Origin: Karstenula rhodostoma CBS 690.94
Lineage: Eukaryota; Ascomycota; Dothideomycetes; Pleosporales; Didymosphaeriaceae
Direction: 5' to 3'
Assembly: GCA_010093485.1 (NCBI GenBank)
Contig: MU001493.1
Coordinates: forward strand, 1,211,599-1,275,598
DNA length: 64,000 bases
Shown: positions 40,290 to 51,190 of the stretch, piece by piece
Layout: every line of letters starts with the position of its first letter
Position numbering within the stretch: position 1 is the first letter of the stretch
Position numbers and translations under genes: made by a program
Notes under the pieces: model-generated
Seen by the model: only the letters and a program-made list of their open reading frames with translations
Told to the model about the DNA's origin: nothing
The model's database searches: none

Positions 40290-43200
40290 TCAATGCTCCG
40301 CCATATTCTGCAACGGCACGTACCCCGCCTCCTCTCTACCCCTCTTCCTCGCCGCGATTGTCTCCCTAACCCACTCCACAGCCGTGCTGAACAGACCCAT
40401 CTTCGCGAACCCAAGCCTCTCCGCCTCCTTCTCGCTCTCCGGAACCTCAGCAGCAGGGTCCAGTTTAGACACCTTCATCCAGGAAGGCCGCCTCCAGAAC
40501 CTCAAGTACAGCGAGCTGACAACGACGGACACGGAGGAGCAAGCCATTGCCGCGCCCGCGGCCATCGGGTGCAGACTGAGACCCCAGGGCAGGAAAAAGC
40601 CCATGGCAAAGGGCAGGCCGATGACATTGTACATGCACGCCCAAGCAAGGTTCATCTTGATGCGATTGAAGATGGCTTTGCTAAGGCAGAGGGATGCAGG
40701 GATGGCGAGGAGGTCGGTAGTGCTCATGAGGACGATTGAGGCGGCTTCCATAGCGACGTCCGTGCCGGTAGAGAGGGCAACACCGATGTCTGCCGATGCG
40801 AGGGCGGGCGAGTCGTTGATGCCGTCGCCTACCATGGCGACTACCTTACCCCGTGACTGAAGGTCTGCGATGATGGCTTTCTTGTCGGCGGGCTTGGCGG
40901 AGGCGTGCACATCTTCCGGGTCGATACCGACCTGGTTCGCGACAACGAGGGCAGACGATGACGTGTCACCCGTGACGATGGAGGCGGTCAAACCCAGGCG
41001 ACGAAGCGCAAGAACAGCGGCGCGAGCGGAAGGCTTGATCGTGTCAGAGAGGGACAGTGTACCGGTGTAGTCCTTGTCGACGGCCGTGTGAATCGTTGTG
41101 ATGCCTGCAGAGCGCGTTTGAGTACCTGCCCTGGGGTTCACGGACCGTGTAGCAGCGGGAGTGAGAGGTTCGTCGACGAAGTCAGGGACATTGACACCCA
41201 CAGACAAGAGGTATTCGGCATTTCCGATGTAGACACGATAACGGGTACGATCGCGTGACAATGCAGCCTCGACTGTGGCAGCGATACCTTTACCAACAAC
41301 GGCCTCAAAGTCACCTACAGAGCCATCGAGGTGACCATCAGGACCAAGTCGCAGGTTTTCTTTCGCAGATCCGACGATAGCCTTTGCGATGGGATGTTCC
41401 GAGCCCATCTCAGCGAGACCGATAAGCGTCCACCAGAGGTTCTTCTTTGCATCTGTACCCCACTCGCCCTTGATGTCGGCCTTGGAGACACTCATCTTGC
41501 CCACGGTAAGCGTGCCAGTCTTGTCGAAAACGATGTGGTTGACCTTGGTAGCGGTCTCCAGAGCAGCACCACCCTTGACGAGAATACCCTGTTCGGCGCC
41601 TACACCAGTACCGACCATGACCGCGGTCGGTGTTGCTAAGCCGAGAGCGCAAGGACAAGCGAAGACGATAACAGCAATGCAAAGCTTGAAGCAGACCATG
41701 AGCTTGCCACCGCTTGCATGGTCGAGAAAGACCTTTGGTGGGTACGGGAGAACGTGACTGAGTACCATCCAAGCAACAAAAGTGGACAAGCCGAGGATGA
41801 TGATGATGGGTATGAAGTATCCGGCGACAATGTCGGCCAAACGTTGGATAGGGGCACGACTTGTCTGAGCTTCTTGTACAAGACGCACAATCTGACTGAG
41901 CTGTGTGTCACGTCCCGCCCGAGTGACCACGAAGTCCACCCGTCCGGCGCCGTTGACGGTACCTGCCACGAGCACAGTGCCCTTCTTCTTGAGGATCGGC
42001 ATCGCTTCACCTGTGACCATGCTTTCGTCTACGTAAGACTCTCCATGAGTGACAGTGCCGTCGGCCGGAATCTTGTCACCAGGCCGGAGGATGACCACAT
42101 CACCAACTTCGATAAGCTCGGTGGCAATGACCTTCTCCTCAATAGCGTTGCCGTCCATTGATTGGCGGGAATCTTTCTCGTCAGCAACATCCCATCCCTC
42201 AGCAGCCTTGGCAGCTGCAATAGGATCGGCGTAGATGGTAGCCATAGACGGAGCCAAAGACATGAGCCGAGACAGCGCCTTTGATGTCTGACCTTTCGCG
42301 CTGTTCTCAAGATAGCGACCTATGGAAATGAAGGTGAACAACATGGTGCTGGTATCGAACAAGGTGGTCGGTTTCGAGTGAGGCGATATGAGCAGAGACA
42401 CAAGCATCGAGGCGCAGCTAAAGAAGAAAGCGGCGGAAGTTCCCAAAACAACCAAGACATCCATCGTAGGCGAGCCATGGCTGAGGGACTTGTATGCCGA
42501 AACATAAAACCGCTTGCCGATACCGAATTGAACAGGAATGGTAAGAACAAGGCAGACCAAATCGCCGAGGTAGAGGCCAGCCATGATGCGGAAGCTTCCG
42601 TAGTCGAGGAAAGGGAGGAACATAGGGAACACCATGCTTGTCAGGAAGACGGGTACTGCGAAGCAAGCAGAGATCTTGACCGCTCGCTTCCACTCCATGA
42701 TCTCCTTGGTTTTCGCAAGCGATTCTAGTTGAGCGTTGTTGTCGTCCGAGTCGGAAACGATGGCATTATATCCCGCAGCTTCGATGGCCTCGACTGTCGC
42801 TCGCAGGCCAATGACTTGGGGGTCTCGCTGAATGACTGCTCGCGATGTGCCGTAGTTGATTGTCGCGGATTTGACACCAGGCCGTTTTCGGAGCAATGCC
42901 TCCAGCTCCTCCGCTGCATTCTGGTTTGGCAGCCCATAGACCTTGAGGTGAATGGGTCCATCGCTCGCCGAGCCTTGTTGCACGCTTCCGTCAACAGACG
43001 ATAACACCCTGGCGTCGAATCCTCGGTCCTCGATAATGTCCACTATTTGCTCTGCTGTAAGCTTTGCAGGGTCGTGGACCAACACTGCACGGTTTGCGAG
43101 CAAGCTAATGTTGAACTGGTAGACACCCTCCACATCCTTGAAGCCGCTCTCAATCGCTGACGTGCAAGCGCCACACGTCATACCTTCGACATCCACCGTC

Positions 43201-43808
43201 GTCGTCAAGGTCTTGTTCTTCTTGTCCTTTTTACTCCGTGGCCGTTCCGATACCTGAGCCACTGTGTCCAATACCTTCGCATCGAAACCTGCATCCTCGA
43301 TCGTTTCAGCCAGCGTTGCCGGCGATATTATAGTCGTGTCGTGTTCGATTACGGCGCGCTCGGAGAGTAGTGATATACTGAAGTTCTTGATGCCTGCAAC
43401 ATCTTTGAAAGCACCCTCCACGGCCGACGTACACGCGCCGCATGTCATGCCTTCCACTGACAACGTTGTAGTCGCGATGGACGACTCTTCCGCTTCGTCA
43501 TCCTCTTCCGAATCGCTCAGAAAGTCATCCGGCGCAGCCAACGGGACGTCGGAAGAGAGGACTTCGGCGTCAAATCCTCGGTCTTCTATGACCTCCGCCA
43601 CCTGTTCTGGCGATATGACTTCCGGGTCGTGTTGCACCACTGCGCGCTCCATAACTAGACTGACAGACACGCTGCCCACTCCGTTCACGCCCTGGAAGCC
43701 CGATTCCACCGAGGATGTGCATGCGCCACAGGTCATGCCTCCGACCTTGAGGGTTGTAGTCGCCATGTGCGCCGTCGCGCCACTCGCGGATGCTGCCGAG
43801 GGCGCCAT
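40290..43808 (-). CDS. CCC2: Copper-transporting P1B-type ATPase (Ccc2/ATP7 type)
   Basis: One exon. I start at the ATG at 43808 (1172 aa). It pumps Cu(I) into the secretory pathway for cuproenzymes. Three N-terminal HMA domains each carry GMTCGACTS (first CxxC at residues 27-30); a fourth HMA-like fold (about 290-355, KVYGLPNQNAAEEL) has no CxxC. The P-type signature parts are present: MVTGEAMP (actuator, about 598), the ACPCALGLATPTA membrane motif (about 718), FDKTGTLTVG with the phosphorylated Asp (about 760), GSEHPIAKAI (nucleotide site) and MVGDGINDSPALASADIGVA (about 992). CPC plus the HP motif places it in the Cu(I) subgroup. Being intronless at this length is unusual for the window but not for the family. 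Confidence 0.96.
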   Translation of the reverse strand: MAPSAASASGATAHMATTTLKVGGMTCGACTSSVESGFQGVNGVGSVSVSLVMERAVVQHDPEVISPEQVAEVIEDRGFDAEVLSSDVPLAAPDDFLSDSEEDDEAEESSIATTTLSVEGMTCGACTSAVEGAFKDVAGIKNFSISLLSERAVIEHDTTIISPATLAETIEDAGFDAKVLDTVAQVSERPRSKKDKKNKTLTTTVDVEGMTCGACTSAIESGFKDVEGVYQFNISLLANRAVLVHDPAKLTAEQIVDIIEDRGFDARVLSSVDGSVQQGSASDGPIHLKVYGLPNQNAAEELEALLRKRPGVKSATINYGTSRAVIQRDPQVIGLRATVEAIEAAGYNAIVSDSDDNNAQLESLAKTKEIMEWKRAVKISACFAVPVFLTSMVFPMFLPFLDYGSFRIMAGLYLGDLVCLVLTIPVQFGIGKRFYVSAYKSLSHGSPTMDVLVVLGTSAAFFFSCASMLVSLLISPHSKPTTLFDTSTMLFTFISIGRYLENSAKGQTSKALSRLMSLAPSMATIYADPIAAAKAAEGWDVADEKDSRQSMDGNAIEEKVIATELIEVGDVVILRPGDKIPADGTVTHGESYVDESMVTGEAMPILKKKGTVLVAGTVNGAGRVDFVVTRAGRDTQLSQIVRLVQEAQTSRAPIQRLADIVAGYFIPIIIILGLSTFVAWMVLSHVLPYPPKVFLDHASGGKLMVCFKLCIAVIVFACPCALGLATPTAVMVGTGVGAEQGILVKGGAALETATKVNHIVFDKTGTLTVGKMSVSKADIKGEWGTDAKKNLWWTLIGLAEMGSEHPIAKAIVGSAKENLRLGPDGHLDGSVGDFEAVVGKGIAATVEAALSRDRTRYRVYIGNAEYLLSVGVNVPDFVDEPLTPAATRSVNPRAGTQTRSAGITTIHTAVDKDYTGTLSLSDTIKPSARAAVLALRRLGLTASIVTGDTSSSALVVANQVGIDPEDVHASAKPADKKAIIADLQSRGKVVAMVGDGINDSPALASADIGVALSTGTDVAMEAASIVLMSTTDLLAIPASLCLSKAIFNRIKMNLAWACMYNVIGLPFAMGFFLPWGLSLHPMAAGAAMACSSVSVVVSSLYLRFWRRPSWMKVSKLDPAAEVPESEKEAERLGFAKMGLFSTAVEWVRETIAARKRGREEAGYVPLQNMAEH

Positions 43809-44862
43809 TATGTACAAAGAGAATCAAATATTATTGCGAAAGAAGAGCGATTCAATGGCGTGTTCCGGGCGAATCCCGCGTTGATAAGCGGCGGGGGGAG
43901 GCGGAAGGCCTCGAGAGGCGGTCGTCGAAGGGGGTGCCGGGCGATGCGAAGCCGTGCAGCCGCATGCAGCAATATAATATACCGGCGAGGAAGCAATAAA
44001 TACAGTCCGGCGCGCTCGGGTCGGCAGATGTAGAAGGCCAGCTTCCTTATAACAATGCCAGATGTCTTGATGATGCCGCTGCAGTGGAATCCGGCAACCG
44101 ATCTGCAGCCACGAATGGCCGTCGAAGGAGGTTAGACGCACTAGAGGATAACAGGCAGGCTGTTGGCTGAAGGATCCGACTGGACTCAAGCCACCAGCTG
44201 ATGGCTGCTTGGAAATGCTCACTTTATTGCTGACGACGGACCAGCGCTCACAGAGCGATAGAGAGAAAGAAAATGAATGTCGAGGGCGAGATTAGTGTTG
44301 TTCTTCTGCCGTTTCGCTTTCGCGGGAAGACGATGTTTCACACTTGGCACTCCACTGAAACTAGAAACCGTTTGAGCTTGACATGCAACGAGCTAGCTCT
44401 GCACCTGTGCGCGTTCCTGGAAGTTTGCACCTTACAGGTTCTCGCGAGGCCGAGTTCTTTGTACTGAGGAGGATTCCTTGCTTGGGTGCTTTCTATTGAA
44501 ACCTGCATACGAATACGACGCCACCACATGAGTACATTTGCGCGTGACGATGCCGGTTCGCAAAGGTAAAGCCATATCTCCAGAATACGACAAATGAAGA
44601 CGCGGTGCCTGATTAGCAATGTCCGAGCGAATCAATCAAACTCGTCAATAGCATGCCCACTGTGCAGGGCTACTCACGTGCGAGCTTCGCCTTACCTAAT
44701 CGCTCTTATCGATAAGACCTTCTTGGCATACAGCTGCCTGTTGACTACCAGAGTACATTCACGCCCCACCACAACTCCATTTGCAGATCCGCTTCAGCGT
44801 TTTCTACGCGCCTGGCCCTTTTCCAAGCTCAACAGGAATAATCCACTTGCACACCAGTCACA
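43809..44862. promoter_or_regulatory. Divergent intergenic region (copper ATPase / CSN7)
   Basis: About 1 kb with no recognisable gene. It should contain both promoters; no clear TATA box was seen. Confidence 0.3.
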
Positions 44863-45728
44863 ATGGAACAGACCAAAGCACTCAACGCGCTTGAGCCTTT
44901 CCTCGCCCTCAGCAAGACAGCTACCTCCCCGCGAGCAGCAAGCGACCTCGTCACGCAAGCTACCTCTGCACCGAACACATTTGTATTTGCCGAGCTGATC
45001 CATACGCCCAACATCCAGAAGCTGCGGGAATCCCAGGAGTACGCATTATACCTCACATTGCTGGAGATCTTCGCGTGGGGAACGTGGGAAGACTACAAAG
45101 GTGTGTAGTCATTGGATACAAGGGACCATAACCTCGGTACTGATGACAATCAGGACGCACCGACCTTCCCAAGCTGTCGGAAAAGCAGCACGAGAAGCTC
45201 CTCATGCTGACTCTCCTCCCACTCGCCCGCTCCCACGCGACCCTCACATACCCCGCGCTCATGTCCGCGCTGGACCTCCCCACCCCGCGTGCCCTCGAAC
45301 AACTCCTCACAACCGCCATCTACGCCGGCCTCCTCACCGCCACCCTCGACCCCGCACACTCCGTCGTCTCCGTCACCAGCGTCGCGCCCCTCCGGGACCT
45401 TGCGCCGGGCTCGCTCCCTGCGCTGCAGGCCACCCTCGCCAGCTGGTCGGACCGGTGCGACTCTGCGCTTGAGGACTTGGAGCTGCGTGTTGCTGAAGTC
45501 AGGAAAGCAGCGGTGGAACGCGAGATGCTGAGGCGGAAGAAGGAGCGCGCATTGGAGGTTATGCTGCAGCTGGGGGATGACAAGGGAAAGGGCGGTGGCA
45601 AGGCGCGGGATGAGGGGTATGAGGATGCGATGGAAATCGATGAGCAGGGCGGGAGTGGGCGCCAGACGAGGGGTACTAAGAGAGGGTTTGCGGGTGGGTT
45701 CTCGGGACTGGGGAAGAGGCTGGGTTGA
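44863..45728 (+). CDS. COP9 signalosome subunit 7 (PCI-domain protein)
   Basis: Exons 44863-45100 and 45154-45728 (53-nt intron) give 270 aa. Residues about 1-165 are a helical-repeat plus winged-helix PCI domain: NTFVFAELIHTPNIQKL, YLTLLEIFAWGTWEDYKG|RTDLPKLSEKQHEKLLMLTLL and the winged helix ALDLPTPRALEQLLTTAIYAGLLTATLD. A long charged helix (about 185-225) and a basic tail with the KRG motif follow. This matches CSN7 (CsnG in Aspergillus), part of the complex that removes NEDD8 from cullins. eIF3m is the nearest alternative, but the length and the tail favour CSN7. Confidence 0.85.
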
Positions 45729-46430
45729 GAGGTGCGGTTGAAGCATCACGTTTATGAGCTATGACATGACTGGCATGGGAAGATGGTCCCGGCTGGCGCA
45801 GGCGCTATCGAGCGGCATTCACGAAGCCTTTGTGACGCCGAATTGGTCGGATTATGGATACACCAGGCAATGCATTTGCAGGCGTTACGCAGGCATGAAG
45901 CACTACGGCTGAGCCTTGCACTCAAGTACCCCATATTGAGGAAACTTTCACCACTGTAGCACGTTGCATTGTGAAGTACAATCACAAAAAGCACGTGCAG
46001 AACCGCCTACAAATCATGGTAATAAAGGTATTGCATTCATTCTCTTGAGAACGCGTCTCTTCATTATCAGTATGCCATGCCTATGCGTACCAAATATGCC
46101 GAGGGCCAAAAATCTATGCTATCACTCCCGACCAAACAACAAGATAACAATGATGTGACTATTTATGACAGCCCGCTCGTACAGATCTCACTGCCGTGTA
46201 GATCCGTTGCTTCCACGTGGGCTTATCCAAAACCCACGGACCCAAGAACGCCTCGGAAACGCCATGCATTGCTTCAAATGTGTAAAATCGAGGTGGTTGG
46301 GTGGACTGGTGTGGACTGGTGTGGAGGGGTGGTCGTTTGCGGGTGCTGAATGGGACGGACGCGTGGATAGCGGGTATTGTGTTGAGTTGCGAGAAGGCGA
46401 CCGAAATCGAGGGACTGGGGAGCTGGCTGC
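45729..46430. other. Convergent intergenic region
   Basis: 3' flanks of CSN7 (+) and the unknown gene (-). No gene was seen. Confidence 0.3.
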
Positions 46431-47249
46431 TCACGCGGGGGCAACAGGCGGGTACGGCTGCGTGGGTGCCGACGGGCCTTCTGACATGTTTGTGAATCCC
46501 GCGACGCCGCCGGATATGGTCGGTGCAATACCGAGATGCTCGGCCATGCTGTGCTCGCCCCGCTCCTGCGCGTCCTTGAGGTATTGCTCCCACTCCGGGT
46601 CCATTGGCGCGTCCTGGCCCTGCTCCCGCAGCGCCGCGGCCTGCATGAGTCGCTGGTTGAGCGCAAAGCCGACGCTCTCGTCCAGCACTTGCTCGTCGCC
46701 ATCGTCGTCGTCCTCGCTCGAGTCGTGCATCTCTGTGTCGACGGGCCGCACGGGGTCGGTGATCTCGGTTGAGGAAGGCACCTCTTCGATCTCGACTTCG
46801 ATGTCTGTCTTGACGTTGATGCCGTTCCTCCTTCGCGCAGACGTGGTTCGCCGCCGGTCGACCCACTCCCCGATCTCCACGCCTGTCGTATCCCGCACTT
46901 TGACGCCCTCGTCACGCTCGTACCGTTCCCGCGCCCAGAGTGTGCCTTCCCATCTGCAGAAGCCCTGGATCTCGCTGTCGGTGAGGCTCAGTCTGTTGAA
47001 GGCGTCGAACAGCTTTCTGTGGTGCGGGAAGCGGCCGAGGCGCTTGCGGTGTGGTGCGTGTGCGTAGTTGAGGCCCGGGTATCGCGCTTCGATGGTGTCG
47101 AGAGAGCCGTAGAAGGTGGCGGTTTCGATGCGGACCTCGCCCACGAGGTTCTTGGAGAGATGTGCAGAAAAGGAGGGTGGGTCGTTTGGCGAGGGGCTGG
47201 GGAAGAGGGCGTTGTAGACGAGGACGGAAATTGGGGTTTTTCTGTGCAT
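46431..47249 (-). CDS. Conserved-looking protein of unknown function
   Basis: One exon, 272 aa from the first ATG (MHRKTPISVLVYNALFP). The frame is open upstream to 47624, but only with non-ATG starts. The N-terminal ~150 residues look like a small folded domain (LVGEVRIETATFYGSLDTIEARYPGL, LFDAFNRLSLTDSEIQGF, WARERYERD). The rest is acidic and probably disordered (HDSSEDDDDGDEQ), with a helix (FALNQRLMQAAALREQG) and a short Pro-rich end. There is no signal peptide or membrane helix. I do not recognise the family. Confidence 0.6.
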   Translation of the reverse strand: MHRKTPISVLVYNALFPSPSPNDPPSFSAHLSKNLVGEVRIETATFYGSLDTIEARYPGLNYAHAPHRKRLGRFPHHRKLFDAFNRLSLTDSEIQGFCRWEGTLWARERYERDEGVKVRDTTGVEIGEWVDRRRTTSARRRNGINVKTDIEVEIEEVPSSTEITDPVRPVDTEMHDSSEDDDDGDEQVLDESVGFALNQRLMQAAALREQGQDAPMDPEWEQYLKDAQERGEHSMAEHLGIAPTISGGVAGFTNMSEGPSAPTQPYPPVAPA

Positions 47250-48731
47250 GGCTGTGGTGTAGGAGAGCGCGCCGCTCTCAGGATGTGGCTTGGTGTGCAG
47301 TCGAATATGCGGTGCTACGTTCCACTCTGAGTGATGTCGCGGTTCAGCTGGCAAGCTGACAGCGTGTGCCGTGTTCTGGTCGTGACTCGAGGAAACAGGC
47401 CGAAGAAGGAGCAAGCTGCTCGGCGGCGGCTCCCTTTTCTTGAAAAAGGCACCAAAAGCCCAACCCTGGGTATTGTCGGGCGTGACGGTGCGCAGTTGAC
47501 CGTTTGCAAGGCTCCGAGGTGGGCGCGGTCCAATAGTGGTGCTCAGCTCGATTGTCAGCGGCGGCTGGGTGCAAGGCTCGCAGGTGACCTGAGCAAGGGT
47601 TCCACGAGAGCTGAAGACTGGCAAAAGTGCGGCGCGGGCAAGGTGACTACTTAAGGTCCGGGGAGATTGGCAGTTTCGAAAGGAGGAAGCTCGGGAGGGC
47701 TAGAAGGGGCGTTTTGCGCAGTGGCTCAAGATGTGGAGGCGGCAATCTGCAAGCGTCCGGAAGGGTGCCGGAGGAAGTGATGTGCGGCGAAGTCGACCAC
47801 GGGTGAAGACGGGCAAGCAGCAGAAAGGGGAGGGCAAGGCACAGGGGCAGGAGGGTCAAGTTAAGCAGCAGCGCGTTGGTCTCACCGCCTCGTCTCGCTC
47901 AAATTAGTCGACAGGACAGCGGAGTCGAGCATCCATGGATCCTCCGACTGCAGTGCATGCCACCGCCCAAGCATGATGGGGACATGGACCGGGGCGCGGC
48001 AGGACCCTGACCCTGTCTACCTGTCTATCCATGCCACCACAGGCCGCCCGCCCCCCCATTCACACGCCTCACGCCCCAGCCGTGTGCCGCGTCTCTCTCT
48101 CTCTCTCTCTCTCTGCGTCTGCGTCTGCGTCTCTGCGTCTCTGCATCTCTGCATCTCTGCGCTGTCACCACCGTGAGTTGTTTGGCAGCAATCCACGCGC
48201 GAGCCGCCAATCGCCGCCTGCCCTGCGTGTCCATGTCAAGTCGGCCTGCGGTGCGGGCGCGTGGTTGGCTCTTGGTGGCGGCCAGCTTCTGCACGAGGAC
48301 GGAAACCTCGACGGCGCTGCTGCAGGCCAAGCGCACATTTTCCGGGCCCTTTGGTGTCCATGGTGGCCTGCGCCAGCAAGTCTGTAGGTATGAGTGCGTG
48401 TGCAGCGCCGCATCTGATGGTGGTGGATTGGGGCTGAGAGGTTCGACCAGCATGGCAATCGCGACCCAGCTGCATCCGAAAGTGATTGAGATGCGCCCTG
48501 TTTCCGGCCTAGATCGGGAAGCCGCCTCCCGCCCGCCCCTGCCCATCATCACTCGCCAGAGTCGCCACACACCCACCCCGGCAATGCTACCCTCGCCGCC
48601 TCGCCCAACCTGGCACCTTCGGGCCTCCATCGTCGGATCACGCACTACCGCATTCGGTAGCTCTGCCAACTGTCGGTCCGCTCCCCACACTCTTGCGCTG
48701 CCATGATCCCGTCACGCCGCAGCCGGCGACC
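47250..48731. other. Divergent intergenic region with a simple-sequence tract
   Basis: About 1.5 kb of GC-rich DNA with many overlapping spurious frames on both strands. The compound microsatellite at 48092-48161 is listed separately. It presumably holds the promoters of the unknown gene (-) and the Artemis-like gene (+). Confidence 0.35.
48092..48161 (+). repeat. Compound microsatellite (TC)n / (TCTGCG)n
   Basis: About 11 TC units followed by hexameric TCTGCG/TCTCTGCRTC variants. It lies roughly 600 bp upstream of the Artemis-like gene. Confidence 0.85.
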
Positions 48732-50984
48732 ATGTCCACCTTCAAGGGAATCGTCGCCGAGTTCCCTCAGATTCGCATCGACTACTTCAGACATCAACCA
48801 GAGCACAAGGCCCCGTTAGCTTGCTTCTTGAGCCATGTGCATAGTGATCATCTGATCGGATTGGAGTCGTTGCGCGCGCCATTCGTGTATTGCTCGCCCG
48901 CGACACGCGAGGTAAGGAATGCGACTGCGCCTGCCAAGTTTACTCTCGAGCCGTGTTCCATGTTGGTAAAAGTGCCAACTACTGCTCCATGTTCTTATCC
49001 GCGGGTTCAAGGCCAAACATTCGTGGGCTTGGCCGGTCGGGGTGTACACGGCTTTATACAATTTACTTGGTAGCGCATCCGCTGACGATGGACCGATACT
49101 GACAGACCTTAGATATTGCTCCGACTGGAAAAATATCACTACCGGATCAACTTTGCTGCGGGCAAACTGGAGAGCCGCAATGTCACCTACGACAGGAGCA
49201 TGCGCAGATTGGCCAAGCCACTGCCTCTTGACACGCCTACAACTATCGAACTTGCCCCCGGTAACAACATCCAGGTTACCCTCATTGACGCCAATCACTG
49301 CATCGGCGCGGTCATGTTCCTCCTTGAAGGCGGTGGTAAGGCAATCTTGTATACTGGCGATATCAGAGCCGAGACCTGGTGGGTCAATTCCCTAGTGCAG
49401 AACCCAATCTTGCTACCCTATACGCTTGGCCCCCGGCGACTAGACTGCATGTACTTGGATACGACATTCGCAACTAAATCACACCCTTACCGTGAGTTCC
49501 AGTCGAAAGCAGAGGGTATCAATGAGCTGTTGGACAAGGTCTCAAGGTACCCAGACGACACCACGTTCTACTTCCATTCATGGACCTTTGGCTACGAGCA
49601 TGTTTGGATAGCTCTTTCTGCGTTTCTTCGATCGAGGATTCACTTGGATAGTTACAGGACCCGCATCTATGGCTCATTATCCAGTCTTGATAGAAAGTCT
49701 CTTCGAGAAGTAGGTCTCGATGTTACGTTTGACAACAAGTTCCTACGAGAGAGTGGGTTAGACATCCGAGAAGCGCCTGCACTGTGTGGATTCCGCAATG
49801 GCAATCGCATGCAGCCGGGCTGCTTGACATCTCAGTCCAATGTGCGCATTCATTCTTGCGAACGCGGCATGGGCTGCCCGGTCCTTGACCATGACAAGGT
49901 AATTCTCGCGTTGGCATCATCCATCATTCACCCGCCACTAACTGATGTACTCTAGAATGCTCGTGTGGTTCATATCATTCCAATCGTGACGCGAGTCCGA
50001 GGCACCAACGTTGAAATAGCAGAGCTAGGCGCAGGTGGGGGCAAAGGTGATTTGGACCAGAAGGAAGAACTCGAGACGGGGAATGCAGCCGACATAAATA
50101 AGATCATTGAGCTGTGTGCCAAAACTATCAAGGACGAACCCCTTCTATCCAAGTTGTCGGCCGTACTACAAGAGGCACTCAAAGAGCGCAATGGGACGAT
50201 CGACCTTGATATGGATCTGCAAAAGGCAAGTCCGGAGAAGGAGCCAGAACTCTCACTGGAGAGCCTCGCCTCAGTTCTCTCGACGCATCTGACCAAGTCC
50301 CAAGAAGTAGGAAACCCTTTGAACAGGTATGTAGCGAGCAAAATTTTACACCATACAATCTCGACTGTTTCGAACCTACCGTCCGTGCCGCAGTGGCGAG
50401 TACATTGAAACTCTGACGCAAATAGAACAATCCGCTTTCCTTACTCGCGCCATTCCTCCTTCGCCGAACTATGCGATCTACTCGATGCTTTCAAACCCAG
50501 AGATGTCTTCCCCTGCACCGTGGATGAGAACAAATGGGATCCTGAGCTCAGCATGCGGTACCTGTTTGGGCCATTCTGCTCAGGTGATACCTTCCGCCAC
50601 GACACCGAGATGGTCAAGATGTACGAAGCCAGACTGGAACAAGAAACCTACGAAAGACGCGTGCAGAGCGAGAGTCAAAATGAGACGCAAAGCAGTGGCG
50701 GAGCCACCGCAAGCCCTCACGCAAAACACCCTGCTTGTTCCAACATTGATGGAGACGAACAAAATACAACAGCTATCACTGACCTTTCCGAGCCCCCGTC
50801 ACTCCTCCATGCTACAAAACGTCCCGCCAGTGAAGCGCCCAGTGCGTCCAAAGAGCACAAACATAAGAAACCGAAGAATTGGCGAATAGCATACGACGCA
50901 GCCTTGGGTCTCAATGGCCTGACTTGGGCCGACTACGGTGGTCTTGTTTCAGCACGATCACAAATCGAGGAGGAAGAGTTATGA
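48732..50984 (+). CDS. Artemis/SNM1-type beta-CASP metallo-beta-lactamase DNA nuclease
   Basis: Exons 48732-48911, 49113-49898, 49956-50326 and 50426-50984 give 631 aa. The protein opens with the MBL fold at once, as in Artemis (SNM1C): FLSHVHSDHLIGL is the HxHxDH metal site, followed by LIDANHCIGAVMFL and YTGDIR. The beta-CASP part includes YLDTTFA, YFHSWTFGYEHVW and, after intron 3, RFPYSRHSSFAELCDLL, the SxHSSxxEL block with a metal-binding His. The tail (about 500-631) is polar with a basic KEHKHKKPKNWR stretch, a likely nuclear signal. This family trims DNA ends and crosslinks (Pso2/Snm1, Artemis). Artemis-type fits better than Pso2 because no UBZ finger precedes the MBL domain. Intron 1 is 201 nt and intron 3 is 99 nt; both are longer than average. 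Confidence 0.88.
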
Positions 50985-51190
50985 AACCTAACACAGCATT
51001 TGCAAAGGCCTTCTGGTATGATACCCATTGATATTCATCTTAATGGGAGATATATGCACATGCATTATTGCAGAGTGTAATTATTATTTACAACGAACCG
51101 AAATCTTCCGCAGCCACCGTTTCCACGCCTCGGACAAATATCCTGGCGTGTGTATCCCATCCAATCGATGTTCCTGATTCCAGGACGCGT

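Noticed and set aside
48025..48690. 221-codon minus-strand frame
   Set aside because: Part is the translation of the TC/TCTGCG microsatellite (Arg/Glu runs); overlapping frames are open on both strands as GC-rich DNA predicts.
50393..50425. Alternative 3' splice site (GCCGCAG) in Artemis-like intron 3
   Set aside because: Its use would shift the frame and destroy the conserved PYSRHSS block; the CAAATAG acceptor keeps it.
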